This document shows, in pieces, positions 4,997 through 12,493 of a DNA stretch of 15,748 nt. The notes under the pieces were generated by a model. The model searched no databases and was not told where the DNA came from. It saw only the letters and a list, made by a program, of their open reading frames with translations. Origin of the DNA: Bacteroidota bacterium (GTDB lineage: Bacteria; Bacteroidota; Ignavibacteria; UBA10030; UBA8401). The stretch covers positions 1-15,748 of the forward strand of contig JAVBYA010000499.1 of assembly GCA_030824295.1 (NCBI GenBank), read 5' to 3'. How positions within the stretch are numbered: position 1 is the stretch's first letter; every line of letters starts with the position of its first letter. The position numbers and the translations under genes are program-made.

Positions 4997-6883
4997 ATGA
5001 AACGATCGATCATCTCTCTGCTGCTGACAGTACTCTTGATGTCTTCTCTCACTGCCGGTGACCTTGCCGCGGTATCACCGAAGAAACCCAAATACGGAGA
5101 CATCGTCACCGTCACCTACGACCCGTCCGCTCCCGGTGCGGTGCATACGGATGCGGCCGAACTCTATGCGGTGATGCTCTTCTCCCGTACGGATGATGCG
5201 CCGGTGCCGCTCGAAGTGAAGATGCAGAAAGTGGACGCGCTTTGGAAGGCATCGTTCGCCGTCGAAGAAGAACGCGCGGTCAGTTTCTCTCTCCGTTTCG
5301 ATTCCGGCAGCAAGACGGATGATAACAACGGCAGCTCGTGGAAAGTGATGCTGTACGGGAAGAACGGGAAGCCGGTGGAGAACGCGAATGTGCAGCATGC
5401 AGTGCTGAGTCTGCAGAAGAATTTCTATGGATTCAAGAACCGTCCGGACACTGCCGCGGCCCTGGCGGCACTGAAGAACGAACGCACGCTCTATCCGGGC
5501 AACTGGAGGGCATATGGTATGCAGTGGATCCTGGACAGCAGGATTGATCCAAGCGATAAGACCAATAAGCGGATCGCAAAGGAATTGAAAGGACTCTATG
5601 CGAAAGTAAAGAACAACGAGAAAGCGGTCCGGGACCTGCTGAGTGCGTTCGCCATGACCGATCAATCCGAAGAAGGGGAGAAGATCGAAGCGGTATGGAT
5701 CGCGAAGAATCCGCGCGGGCCCATCGCCGAGCAGAAAGAGATCCAGGAACTGATGAGCACTACGGAACAGAAACAGCGCGCAGCGATGGCTGCGGAATTT
5801 GCGCTGAACTTCACGGTTCGACGCGGTTTGGAACCGCTCATCCTCTCCGCTTTCATGCGTGTGAAGGATGTTCCGCAGGTCATCGCCTTCCTGAAACGGT
5901 ATCCGGATGTCTCGCCGAACTATTACAACAGCGCCGCCTATGCGCTGATCTCCGGCGGAGAGCAGATCTTAGCAGGAACGGAACTGGCGAAAGCGGGATT
6001 GGACCGGACCGTTGCCGGTGATGTACGAACGTCGCTGGAATTCATTTCGATGACGCGGGATGCGTGGAAAGAGAATGCTGCCTATCAGCGCGGCATGATC
6101 GCCGATACGTACGGCGAAGGACTCATGAAGCTCGGCCGGTCGGCCGAAGCGGAACCGGTGATGGAGGAATCCAACGCGCTGATGCAGCAGGACGATCAGG
6201 ACAACAATGCGCGGCTGGTGGAATGCTATGTGGCCAACAAGAAATACAAGAAAGCGGAAGAGCTCTCGAATTCGGTGATCATCAAAGGGAAGGCGAATGC
6301 CATCCTCGTCGGATTGTACCGTACTGCCTACGCATCGCTGCGCGGTTCCGATGCCGGGTTCGATTCCGTGGTCGCCGCTGCGAAGACAATGATGGTCGCC
6401 GAGCTCCGGAAGAAGGTACAGAAGGAGATGATCGCACAGCCGGCACCCGATTTCGAACTGATGTCCGTTACCGGTACGCCGGTGAAACTGTCGTCGCTGA
6501 AAGGAAAGGTCGTCGTCGTGGACTTCTGGGCGACGTGGTGCGGTCCGTGCCTTGCGTCGTTCCCGCATCTGCAGAAAGTGTACGACCGGTACAAAGATGA
6601 TCCGAATGTCATGATCCTTGCGCTGAACACCTGGGAGCGGGTCGCACCGCAGGACCGCGAGAAACATGTGAAGGACTTCCTGCAGAAGAACGAATATACA
6701 TTCCCCGTGCTGTTCGATACGGATGTGGTGAAGCAGTACGGCGTGGAGGGGATCCCGACGAAGTTCATCGTGGATAAGGAAGGGATCATCCGCTTCAAAG
6801 ACGTCGGCTTCAGCGGCGGCGAAGAGATGGAACAGAAGATGGAACTGCAGTTCGAAATGCTGCTGAACGGCGGAACGAAATAA
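4997..6883 (+). CDS. Secreted TlpA-like thioredoxin-domain protein with long helical repeat region
   Basis: This 628-residue protein starts with a signal peptide (MKRSIISLLLTVLLMSSLTA, cleavage near residues 20-25). There is no lipobox cysteine, so it is probably periplasmic. Residues about 27-140 look like a beta-sandwich (DIVTVTYDPSAPGA). Residues about 150-475 are helical and TPR-like (YGEGLMKLGRSAEAEPVMEE; VECYVANKKYKKAEEL). Residues 480-628 are an AhpC/TSA-TlpA thioredoxin domain with redox motif WCGPC (514-518) and cis-proline loop GIPTKF (P587). It probably reduces disulfides or helps cytochrome or metalloprotein maturation outside the cytoplasm. The beta-plus-helical-plus-TlpA layout is common in Bacteroidota, but partners are unknown. 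AAAGGA at 4983-4988 sits 8 bases before the ATG. It is flanked by its own promoter-like sequence and a downstream hairpin, so it is probably monocistronic. Confidence 0.85.
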   Translation: MKRSIISLLLTVLLMSSLTAGDLAAVSPKKPKYGDIVTVTYDPSAPGAVHTDAAELYAVMLFSRTDDAPVPLEVKMQKVDALWKASFAVEEERAVSFSLRFDSGSKTDDNNGSSWKVMLYGKNGKPVENANVQHAVLSLQKNFYGFKNRPDTAAALAALKNERTLYPGNWRAYGMQWILDSRIDPSDKTNKRIAKELKGLYAKVKNNEKAVRDLLSAFAMTDQSEEGEKIEAVWIAKNPRGPIAEQKEIQELMSTTEQKQRAAMAAEFALNFTVRRGLEPLILSAFMRVKDVPQVIAFLKRYPDVSPNYYNSAAYALISGGEQILAGTELAKAGLDRTVAGDVRTSLEFISMTRDAWKENAAYQRGMIADTYGEGLMKLGRSAEAEPVMEESNALMQQDDQDNNARLVECYVANKKYKKAEELSNSVIIKGKANAILVGLYRTAYASLRGSDAGFDSVVAAAKTMMVAELRKKVQKEMIAQPAPDFELMSVTGTPVKLSSLKGKVVVVDFWATWCGPCLASFPHLQKVYDRYKDDPNVMILALNTWERVAPQDREKHVKDFLQKNEYTFPVLFDTDVVKQYGVEGIPTKFIVDKEGIIRFKDVGFSGGEEMEQKMELQFEMLLNGGTK

Positions 6884-6895
6884 TCATTCTGCTCA

Positions 6896-6942
6896 GCAGA
6901 ACACCGGCAGCCGGACCGCAATGTCCGGCTGTTCTGTTCTGC
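6896..6942 (+). terminator. Two-tier terminator-like hairpin after the thioredoxin-domain gene
   Basis: The inner stem CAGCCGGAC (6908-6916) pairs with GTCCGGCTG (6923-6931) around CGCAAT. The outer stem GCAGAAC (6896-6902) pairs with GTTCTGC (6936-6942). The structure begins 13 bases after the stop codon. No run of T follows, only TGTTCTG within the stem, so it may stabilise the 3' end or terminate weakly rather than act as a classical intrinsic terminator. Confidence 0.5.
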
Positions 6943-7008
6943 GGCATTCGCCGAGTCCCGGCCGCTGTTCACCGAAAAAAGCCCAACAAATCGCTGAAAT
7001 TCCAGTAA

Positions 7009-7030
7009 GTTCAATCATGATTAATTGAAC
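7009..7030. promoter_or_regulatory. Dyad in the leader of the LiaI/LiaF-LytS-LytTR operon
   Basis: GTTCAAT (7009-7015) and ATTGAAC (7024-7030) are perfect inverted arms separated by 8 bases (CATGATTA). The ribosome binding site GAAAGGA (7032-7038) begins two bases after the right arm, and the ATG is at 7047. It could be an operator used for autoregulation or an RNA hairpin next to the ribosome binding site. LytTR regulators normally bind direct repeats, so the operon's own regulator is not an obvious ligand. Confidence 0.4.
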
Positions 7031-7046
7031 GGAAAGGAATAGGCGT

Positions 7047-7436
7047 ATGGAAACCACGTGTCGCAATGATAATAGAGTGCAGGATGCCGTCATCGGGATC
7101 CTTCTGGTGCTGTTCGGAACAGTGATGCTGCTGCAGCATTTGGACGTCTTCTATCTGGAGGACCTCGGGATCCGGTCGGTGTGGCATCTCTGGCCGCTCA
7201 TCTTCGTGGTGGTCGGCATCAGCAAGTTCTTCGGTATCACGCATCTGCAGCAGATCGGCGGCGGTGTCTGGTGGATCTTCCTGGGTGCGTGGCTCTATGT
7301 GTCGATCTATCACGTATACGATCTGAGCTTCCGTGAGACCTGGCCCGCGATGCTCGTTGCGGTCGGCGTCAGCATGCTGTGGGAATCGTATTGGAAACAC
7401 CATCGTCGTTCGCTCAAGGAGAATGGTCATGAATAA
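7047..7436 (+). CDS. LiaI-like four-helix membrane protein
   Basis: This 129-residue protein is almost entirely membrane-embedded, with predicted helices at about 12-30, 46-62, 70-87 and 98-114. It is an internal duplication of the LiaI-LiaF transmembrane unit: GILLVLFGTVMLLQHLDVF then WHLWPLIFVVVGISKFF, and again GGGVWWIFLGAWLYVSIYHV then TWPAMLVAVGVSML. In Firmicutes, LiaI and LiaF belong to the cell-envelope stress system that responds to wall-active antibiotics. GAAAGGA lies 8 bases before the ATG, with a dyad just upstream. Its 3' end overlaps the next gene by 8 bases, so the two products are likely made together and may interact. A direct sensing function is inferred, not shown. Confidence 0.75.
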   Translation: METTCRNDNRVQDAVIGILLVLFGTVMLLQHLDVFYLEDLGIRSVWHLWPLIFVVVGISKFFGITHLQQIGGGVWWIFLGAWLYVSIYHVYDLSFRETWPAMLVAVGVSMLWESYWKHHRRSLKENGHE

Positions 7437-8151
7437 CAAAAATATGTCGTTCCTCTCATCGCAGTTCGTCTTCGGCATCCTCATCATCGCCGTCGGCATC
7501 ATCTTCATGCTGGATAATCTCCAGATCATCGATGCGGGAACAGTGCTCTATTTCTGGCCCACATTGCTGATCGTGTTCGGCGTCTCCAAAGCAGCGCAGT
7601 CCACGAACCGTTCCGGACAGATCTTCGGATGGATCTTCATCGCCGTCGGTGCATTGATGCTGTTGGACAGGATGGATATCATCAACTTCCGCATCTGGGA
7701 CTGGTGGCCGGTCATCCTGATCATCGTCGGTGTGAACTTCCTGCGCGGTTCTCGCAGCCGGTTCCAGATGAAAACCGAGTTCTCCTCTCAACCGCCATTT
7801 CCATCCGCTGAGGACGGCAACTCCTACATCCGGAACACGGCGCTCATGAGCGGCGTGAAACGGATCATCACATCGAAGGATTTCCGCGGAGGAGAACTCT
7901 CCGCATTGATGGGTGGGTGCGAGGTCGATCTGCGCGATGCGGAGATGAAGGGGAGCCAGGTCGTGATCGATGTGAACATCATCATGGGAGGACTCGAACT
8001 CCGGATCCCGACGGGATGGACCGTCGTGGTCGAGACAACGCCGATCATGGGAGGGGTGGAGGACCGGTCATATCCGGCGAAGGACGGCACCGGCAAACGG
8101 CTGGTGCTCACCGGGACCATCATCATGGGCGGCATCGAAGTGAAGAATTGA
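7429..8151 (+). CDS. LiaF-like membrane protein with C-terminal MGG-repeat domain
   Basis: This 240-residue protein has two parts. Residues 12-105 form four hydrophobic helices of the LiaI-LiaF type (FVFGILIIAVGIIFMLDNLQ; FWPTLLIVFGVSK; WIFIAVGALMLLDRMDI; WWPVILIIVGVNFL). Residues 135-240 form a beta-rich domain with a regularly spaced MGG motif at 161-163, 186-188, 207-209 and 233-235 (IMGGLELRIP, IMGGVEDRS, IMGGIEVKN). This matches the LiaF C-terminal 'cell wall-active antibiotics response' domain. LiaF restrains its histidine kinase LiaS in Firmicutes. A kinase gene follows here after 6 bases, though of the LytS class. ATG 7429 is chosen because AAGGAG (7417-7422) precedes it by 6 bases. 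An earlier in-frame start would lack this and lose the match. Confidence 0.8.
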   Translation: MNNKNMSFLSSQFVFGILIIAVGIIFMLDNLQIIDAGTVLYFWPTLLIVFGVSKAAQSTNRSGQIFGWIFIAVGALMLLDRMDIINFRIWDWWPVILIIVGVNFLRGSRSRFQMKTEFSSQPPFPSAEDGNSYIRNTALMSGVKRIITSKDFRGGELSALMGGCEVDLRDAEMKGSQVVIDVNIIMGGLELRIPTGWTVVVETTPIMGGVEDRSYPAKDGTGKRLVLTGTIIMGGIEVKN

Positions 8152-8157
8152 CGCGGC

Positions 8158-9219
8158 ATGCATCCCATCCTCTCGGATAGAAAGAAGCATCTGTTGTATC
8201 TCTCCATCTGGAGCGCCGTCGGTGTCCTGGCGGCGTTCCTGCTGTCATCGCTCCAGACCATTCCGGTAGCGGTCGCACTCCTCGCAGCAGTACCGCTGCT
8301 GCTGATCTACGGGGAGATCAATCTCACCTCCTGGTACCTCAGCCGTGCCTTCCCGCTGGTGAAGACGCCGATCATGGTGGTGCTCTCCGTTGCGGCGATG
8401 TCCGCGGTCATCGTCAGCGCTCTCTGGGCCGCCATCGGATGGGGAATGATCACGCTCGCGGCGGACCTCTTTGACGTATCCCTCTCTCCGTTCTCCACGG
8501 CCCAGTCCCTGCTCATCATTTTCATCACCGGCGTCCCGTTCTTCGTGATCTCTCTGGCCGTTGCGTACCTGGTCTCGGCATTCGAACAGAGCACCGAATC
8601 CGAACGGGATGTATTTGAGGCCCGGCTGCTGGCGCAGAATGCGGAGCTGAAGGCGCTGCGGATGCAGATCGATCCGCACTTCCTTTTCAACAGTCTCAAT
8701 TCCATCAGTGCGCTCACCGCATCGGACCCGCGCATGGCGCGGACCATGACGACCATGCTGGCCGATTTCTTCCGGAAGAGTTTGTCGTACGGTGCCAAGG
8801 AGAACATCCCGCTCCGGGAAGAGCTCTCGCTGCTGAACGATTATCTCGCTATCGAACGGATCCGGTTCGGGGAACGACTTGCCGTCTCCATCACCGCGCA
8901 GCCGGGTGCGGATGAGGCCGCTGTTCCTCCGCTCATCCTTCAGCCGCTGGCGGAGAACGCCATCAAACACGGCATTGCGGACAGTCTCACCGGCGGGACC
9001 ATCAGCGTCAACGCGCAGCTGAAGAACGGCCGGCTCTTCGTTACAGTGGAGAATCCTGTGGACGGTGACGCACCCAAGAAAAAAGGGGCGGGAATGGGAG
9101 TGGAGATCGTCCGGCAGCGGCTGCGGGCATTGTACGGGAACAACGGGGACCTGAGGACCGGTTCTGCGGACGGGGTGTTCCAGGCGGTCCTCTTTTTACC
9201 ATTGGAGCATAGGTCATGA
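8158..9219 (+). CDS. LytS/YehU-type sensor histidine kinase
   Basis: This 353-residue protein has four hydrophobic segments within about residues 12-142, a short coiled linker (ESERDVFEARLLAQNAELKAL), and then a His_kinase domain. MQIDPHFLFNSLNSI holds the phosphoacceptor H174. The ATP-binding part has the N-box LAENAIKHG (264-272) and the glycine loop KGAGMGVEIVRQRL (309-322). The class (PF06580-like) pairs with LytTR regulators, and one follows with a 4-base ATGA overlap. The sensor part is a plain membrane bundle with no recognisable ligand domain, as in 'intramembrane-sensing' kinases that depend on a partner protein. The upstream LiaF-like proteins are the obvious candidates. The ATG is 6 bases behind the LiaF-like stop and has no strong Shine-Dalgarno, so coupling is likely. 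Confidence 0.9.
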   Translation: MHPILSDRKKHLLYLSIWSAVGVLAAFLLSSLQTIPVAVALLAAVPLLLIYGEINLTSWYLSRAFPLVKTPIMVVLSVAAMSAVIVSALWAAIGWGMITLAADLFDVSLSPFSTAQSLLIIFITGVPFFVISLAVAYLVSAFEQSTESERDVFEARLLAQNAELKALRMQIDPHFLFNSLNSISALTASDPRMARTMTTMLADFFRKSLSYGAKENIPLREELSLLNDYLAIERIRFGERLAVSITAQPGADEAAVPPLILQPLAENAIKHGIADSLTGGTISVNAQLKNGRLFVTVENPVDGDAPKKKGAGMGVEIVRQRLRALYGNNGDLRTGSADGVFQAVLFLPLEHRS

Positions 9220-9965
9220 CCAGAGCGACCATCACGGCGATCATCGTGGATGACGAAATGCTGGCGCGGAGCATCATCCGCGAATACCTTGCCGCCCGGC
9301 CGGAGGTGACGGTCGTGGCGGAATGTGCGAACGGGTTCGAAGCGGTGAAAGCGGTGGCGGAACTGAAGCCGGACCTGATGTTCCTTGATATTCAGATGCC
9401 GAAACTGAGCGGATTCGAAGTGATCGAACTGCTTGAAACACCGCCGGCGGTCGTGTTCGTAACGGCATTCGACCAGTATGCAGTGCAGGCGTTCAACGTC
9501 CACGCGGTGGACTATCTGCTCAAACCGTACACCCAGGAACGCTTCCTGGAAGCGTTGGAGCATGTGCAGCAGCGCCTCGCTGCAGCAGCACCCCCGCCGC
9601 CGGTGAAAGCAGCGGCGGAAGAAGCGGTCTCCGCGCAGCAGCCGCTGGAGCGGCTCCTCATCAAGGAAGGGAGCAAGGTGCTCATCATCCCCGCGGAGAA
9701 GATCGATTATATCGAAGCGCAGGATGATTACATCGCTGTCCGCGCCGAAGGGAAGTCGCATCTGAAGATGCAGCGCCTCTCCGCGCTGGAAACACAGCTC
9801 GACCCGCGGCGGTTCGTCCGCATCCACCGTTCGTACATCCTTAACATCGAGCGGCTGGCGAAGATCGAACTCTATGCGAAGGATTCCCGTGTGGCAGTGC
9901 TGAAGGATGCCACGCAGCTTCCGGTCAGCCGCACCGGGTACGATAAATTGAAGGACCTGCTCTGA
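9216..9965 (+). CDS. LytTR-family response regulator
   Basis: This 249-residue protein has a receiver domain (1-122) with acidic pocket D12/D13, phosphoacceptor D58 (MFLDIQMP), T83 and K103 (LLKPY). A proline/alanine-rich hinge (123-142) leads to a LytTR DNA-binding domain (about 145-249) with IDYIEAQDDYIAV, FVRIHRSYILNI and the LPVSRTGYDKL ending. Phosphorylated by the preceding kinase, it should bind DNA as a dimer at paired direct repeats and activate transcription. Its start overlaps the kinase stop (ATGA), and GGAG at 9204-9207 serves as ribosome binding site. The regulon is not evident from the window. Possible targets are its own operon and the promoter at 9982-10010. No terminator hairpin is apparent after its stop. 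Confidence 0.92.
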   Translation: MTRATITAIIVDDEMLARSIIREYLAARPEVTVVAECANGFEAVKAVAELKPDLMFLDIQMPKLSGFEVIELLETPPAVVFVTAFDQYAVQAFNVHAVDYLLKPYTQERFLEALEHVQQRLAAAAPPPPVKAAAEEAVSAQQPLERLLIKEGSKVLIIPAEKIDYIEAQDDYIAVRAEGKSHLKMQRLSALETQLDPRRFVRIHRSYILNIERLAKIELYAKDSRVAVLKDATQLPVSRTGYDKLKDLL

Positions 9966-9981
9966 CCATCCCCCCGCTCCG

Positions 9982-10010
9982 TTGAAATTGCCCGATTCTT
10001 TTGCTACTAT
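9982..10010 (+). promoter_or_regulatory. Sigma70-like promoter ahead of the 10065 gene
   Basis: TTGAAA (9982-9987) and TACTAT (10005-10010) are separated by 17 bases, close to the general -35/-10 consensus at ideal spacing. This is the only intergenic gap between the two-component operon and the following four-gene run. The predicted transcript would start near 10017 and leave a leader of about 48 bases. Confidence 0.5.
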
Positions 10011-10064
10011 CAACAGCAGCAGCGGATCGGCACACCGCTTCATGGTCACAATTTTCTCCCAACG

Positions 10065-10727
10065 ATGAATACACCTTTTCTACCGACAGGGATCCGGCAT
10101 GGAGCGTCCTCCATGCCGAACATCATCATGTCGCTCGCATTCTTCGTCACCTGGATCGCCCCGACGGCACTCGGCGACAACATGCTGCGGTACAGTATGA
10201 CGGTGATGATGCTGGAATTCGTGACGATCCATTCCGCGGCATTCATGGGATGGGCGCTGTTCGCCGACAACGGACCGGTGAAGAAAACACTCTGGGTCAT
10301 CGCGCTCGGATGTTTCTACTCCATCTTCGTCTATGCACTTTCCGCCGAGAACGGTGAGTGGTGGCCCTTGGCGGCGTTCTGGATCCTCATCCTCAACCGG
10401 CTGTTGACCATCCTGACCGGCGGCGAGGAATCCAATGCCCGGCTCGGAGTACTGATGGCATCGTGGGTCTGGAGCCTGCTCAGCTTCTTTGCTGCCGTAT
10501 TGCTGACCGTTCTGGTCCCGCTTCCGGCGTTCGGCTGGACCGAAGGGGTCCGGGCGATGCTTGCTACGCGGGGAAGCGGACTCTGGATCGATGAGCCGCA
10601 GACGCTGATGGCTGCGGGATTCCTGTATTTCCTCTCATCCGCTCTCTTCGATCTGAATGCACATAAGATCTTGAACACATTCTCCGGGATCGATCCCCGG
10701 ATCCCGCTTCTCAGGAAAAGACCATGA
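10065..10727 (+). CDS. Unrecognised six-helix integral membrane protein
   Basis: I do not recognise this 220-residue protein. It shows about six hydrophobic helices: near 18-37, 44-66, 73-91, 97-116, 124-150 and 180-197. The loop between helices 5 and 6 (EGVRAMLATRGSGLWIDEPQ) is the longest polar part, and the C-terminus (DPRIPLLRKRP) is basic and so probably cytoplasmic. Helix 2 contains a buried-looking EFVTIHSAAF with E and H. No transporter or enzyme signature is visible. A promoter-like sequence precedes it. Its stop overlaps the start of the NmrA-like gene by 4 bases, so it heads a likely operon. No clear Shine-Dalgarno precedes the ATG. The alternative Met at residue 17 would still leave all helices intact. 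Confidence 0.7.
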   Translation: MNTPFLPTGIRHGASSMPNIIMSLAFFVTWIAPTALGDNMLRYSMTVMMLEFVTIHSAAFMGWALFADNGPVKKTLWVIALGCFYSIFVYALSAENGEWWPLAAFWILILNRLLTILTGGEESNARLGVLMASWVWSLLSFFAAVLLTVLVPLPAFGWTEGVRAMLATRGSGLWIDEPQTLMAAGFLYFLSSALFDLNAHKILNTFSGIDPRIPLLRKRP

Positions 10728-11596
10728 AACACATTCTTGTGGCCGGTGCTTCCGGTGCGTTAGGACGGTCGGTTGTACAGCAGCTGCTGAACTCCGGTGC
10801 AAAGGTGCGCGTCCTGCACAGATCATCCAATACACTCTCTGCGGGAACTGCCGGTGTTCAGACCGAAAAGGTTCTTGCCGATCTTACACGTCCCGAATCG
10901 CTCCGCGGTATCTGTGACGGCATCGACGCGATCATCTCGTGCGCCGGTGCGTCGATGAGCATGAAGCGATTCTTCGACAGATCGTCCTTCACCGCGGTGG
11001 ATCTGAACGGGAACAGTGCTCTGCTGCAGGAAGCGCAGAGGGCAGGCGTGCGGAAGTTCGTCTACGTTTCTGTTGCCGGCGAAGGACCGTATGAAGCAAC
11101 GGAGTACGTCCGTGCGCACCGTCAGTTCGAGCAGCGGTTGGCCGCATCGGGAATGGCGTACAGCGTGGTCCGTCCTGCCGGGTTCTTCACATTCCTTGCG
11201 GAGATCTTTGTGATGGCGCAGCAGGGGAGAGGGTTCATCATCGGTGACGGCAGCAGCCGGACCAATCCGGTGCACGAGCGGGAAGTGGCGCAGGCATGCG
11301 TTGCTGCTGTGGACAGGATGGAAACGATGGTGCAGGCAGGCGGTCCGGAGGTCTTCACCCGCCGGCAGATCGTGGAGCTGGCATTCACCGTTGCCGGACG
11401 TGCGCCGTCGATCACGTCCGTACCGCCGGCACTGTTCAGAACAATGACCGCTCCGTTGCGGATTATCAATCCCAGGATCCACGCGCTTCTTGCCTTCGGC
11501 GCTGCTGTCAGCACGGCAGATGCCGTCGTTCCGGTCTACGGTACGGAGCGGCTGGAGGAATATTTCCGCACATTGTCCGGCACCCGGGTTCCGTGA
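10724..11596 (+). CDS. NmrA-like atypical short-chain dehydrogenase (NAD(P)-binding)
   Basis: This 290-residue protein begins with a Rossmann dinucleotide site: HILVAGASGALGRSVVQQLL with G8-A-S-G11-A-L-G14, then VRVLHRS, where the arginine after strand 2 favours NADP(H). VLADLTRPESL and DAIISCAG are the D-loop and strand 4 of the NmrA/NDUFA9-like 'atypical' SDR group. KFVYVSVAG occupies strand 5, but the classical catalytic Tyr-x3-Lys is not preserved (EYVRAHRQFE). It may therefore be a redox sensor or a quinone or sugar-nucleotide binding protein rather than a standard dehydrogenase. VVRPAGFF is also typical of the group. AGGA at 10713-10716 is 7 bases upstream of an ATG that overlaps the preceding stop codon, supporting co-translation with the membrane protein. 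Confidence 0.85.
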   Translation: MKHILVAGASGALGRSVVQQLLNSGAKVRVLHRSSNTLSAGTAGVQTEKVLADLTRPESLRGICDGIDAIISCAGASMSMKRFFDRSSFTAVDLNGNSALLQEAQRAGVRKFVYVSVAGEGPYEATEYVRAHRQFEQRLAASGMAYSVVRPAGFFTFLAEIFVMAQQGRGFIIGDGSSRTNPVHEREVAQACVAAVDRMETMVQAGGPEVFTRRQIVELAFTVAGRAPSITSVPPALFRTMTAPLRIINPRIHALLAFGAAVSTADAVVPVYGTERLEEYFRTLSGTRVP

Positions 11597-11622
11597 CCGC
11601 AATTGTATTTGGAAAGGATGTT

Positions 11623-12477
11623 ATGAGATCGAACCATGTGTTTGCAGTGTTATTGTTTCTGTCCGCAGCAGTCTCCGCACAGACGTTGTCCGTTATGTCG
11701 TACAATATCCGGCTGGACCTGGCGAGTGACGGTGTGAACGCCTGGCCCAACCGGAAGGAGATGCTCACCGCGCTCATCCGTTATCATGCGCCGGACATCG
11801 TCGGACTGCAGGAGGCGCAGCGGCATCAGCTGGATGCGATCGCAGCGTTGCTGCCGGAATACGCGTGGGTCGGTGTCGGCCGGGATGACGGGAAGGATGC
11901 GGGGGAATTCATGGCGATCCTGTACCGGAAAGAAGCGGTCGAACTGATGGAGAATGCAACGTTCTGGTGCTCGCCGCAGCCGTGGAAACCCGGCCGCGGC
12001 TGGGATGCATCGTACAATCGGGTGGTGACGTGGGGAAGGTTCCGATCCAGGAACAGCGGAGAGGTCTTCTATTTCTATAACACGCATCTGGATAACAGCG
12101 GAGTGACAGCGCGCCGGGAGAGTGCGAAACTGCTGATGGATTCTGTGAACGCGCGGACCGGCATACTTCCGGTGATCATCACCGGGGACTTCAACTCCGG
12201 TCCGGCCGATGATCCGTACGGGACCATCATAGCTGTAACCAACCGCCGGGTGATGAAGGATGCGTACACCGGTGCAGAGCTGCCGCCGTACGGTCCGCGC
12301 GGCACCTTCAACGGATTCAGCATCAGCGAGTACGCGAAAGAGCCGATCGACTATATCTTTGTCAGCAGCGGTATCACCGTCCGCTCCCATGCCGTGCTGA
12401 CCGATTCGTATCACGGACGCGTACCGTCCGATCACTTCCCTCTGTTGAGCATTGTCCGTCTGCCTGTAACACAATGA
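11623..12477 (+). CDS. Secreted endonuclease/exonuclease/phosphatase (EEP) family protein
   Basis: This 284-residue protein starts with a signal peptide (MRSNHVFAVLLFLSAAVSAQ, cleavage near residue 19-20). The EEP metal and catalytic residues are in order: N28 (SYNIRLD), E64 (GLQEAQ), H155 with D157 (NTHLD), D189 and N191 (ITGDFNSGP), D243 (IDYIF), and D270-H271 (SDHFPL). The domain covers the whole mature protein. The family includes DNase I-like nucleases, sphingomyelinases and inositol-phosphate phosphatases. This short secreted form is common in Bacteroidota, and its substrate is uncertain. GGAAAGGA (11611-11618) fixes the start at 11623, and the frame open further upstream merely overlaps the SDR gene. 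It lies 26 bases after the SDR stop and 16 before the PhzF-like gene. Confidence 0.87.
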   Translation: MRSNHVFAVLLFLSAAVSAQTLSVMSYNIRLDLASDGVNAWPNRKEMLTALIRYHAPDIVGLQEAQRHQLDAIAALLPEYAWVGVGRDDGKDAGEFMAILYRKEAVELMENATFWCSPQPWKPGRGWDASYNRVVTWGRFRSRNSGEVFYFYNTHLDNSGVTARRESAKLLMDSVNARTGILPVIITGDFNSGPADDPYGTIIAVTNRRVMKDAYTGAELPPYGPRGTFNGFSISEYAKEPIDYIFVSSGITVRSHAVLTDSYHGRVPSDHFPLLSIVRLPVTQ

Positions 12478-12493
12478 CCTCCGGGAGCATGCT

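Noticed and set aside
8940..10049. Long open frame on the minus strand (369 codons) across the kinase and regulator genes.
   Set aside because: It is antisense to two strongly supported genes. Its translation is rich in Arg, His and Cys without domain motifs, the usual mirror of GC-biased codons.
11296..11622. Extended start of the EEP protein running back into the SDR gene.
   Set aside because: It would overlap the SDR coding region by 300 bases and bury the signal peptide. GGAAAGGA directly precedes the ATG at 11623.
11650..12474. Minus-strand frame of 274 codons opposite the EEP gene.
   Set aside because: It is a compositional shadow of a gene with a full set of catalytic residues and a signal peptide, with no motif of its own.
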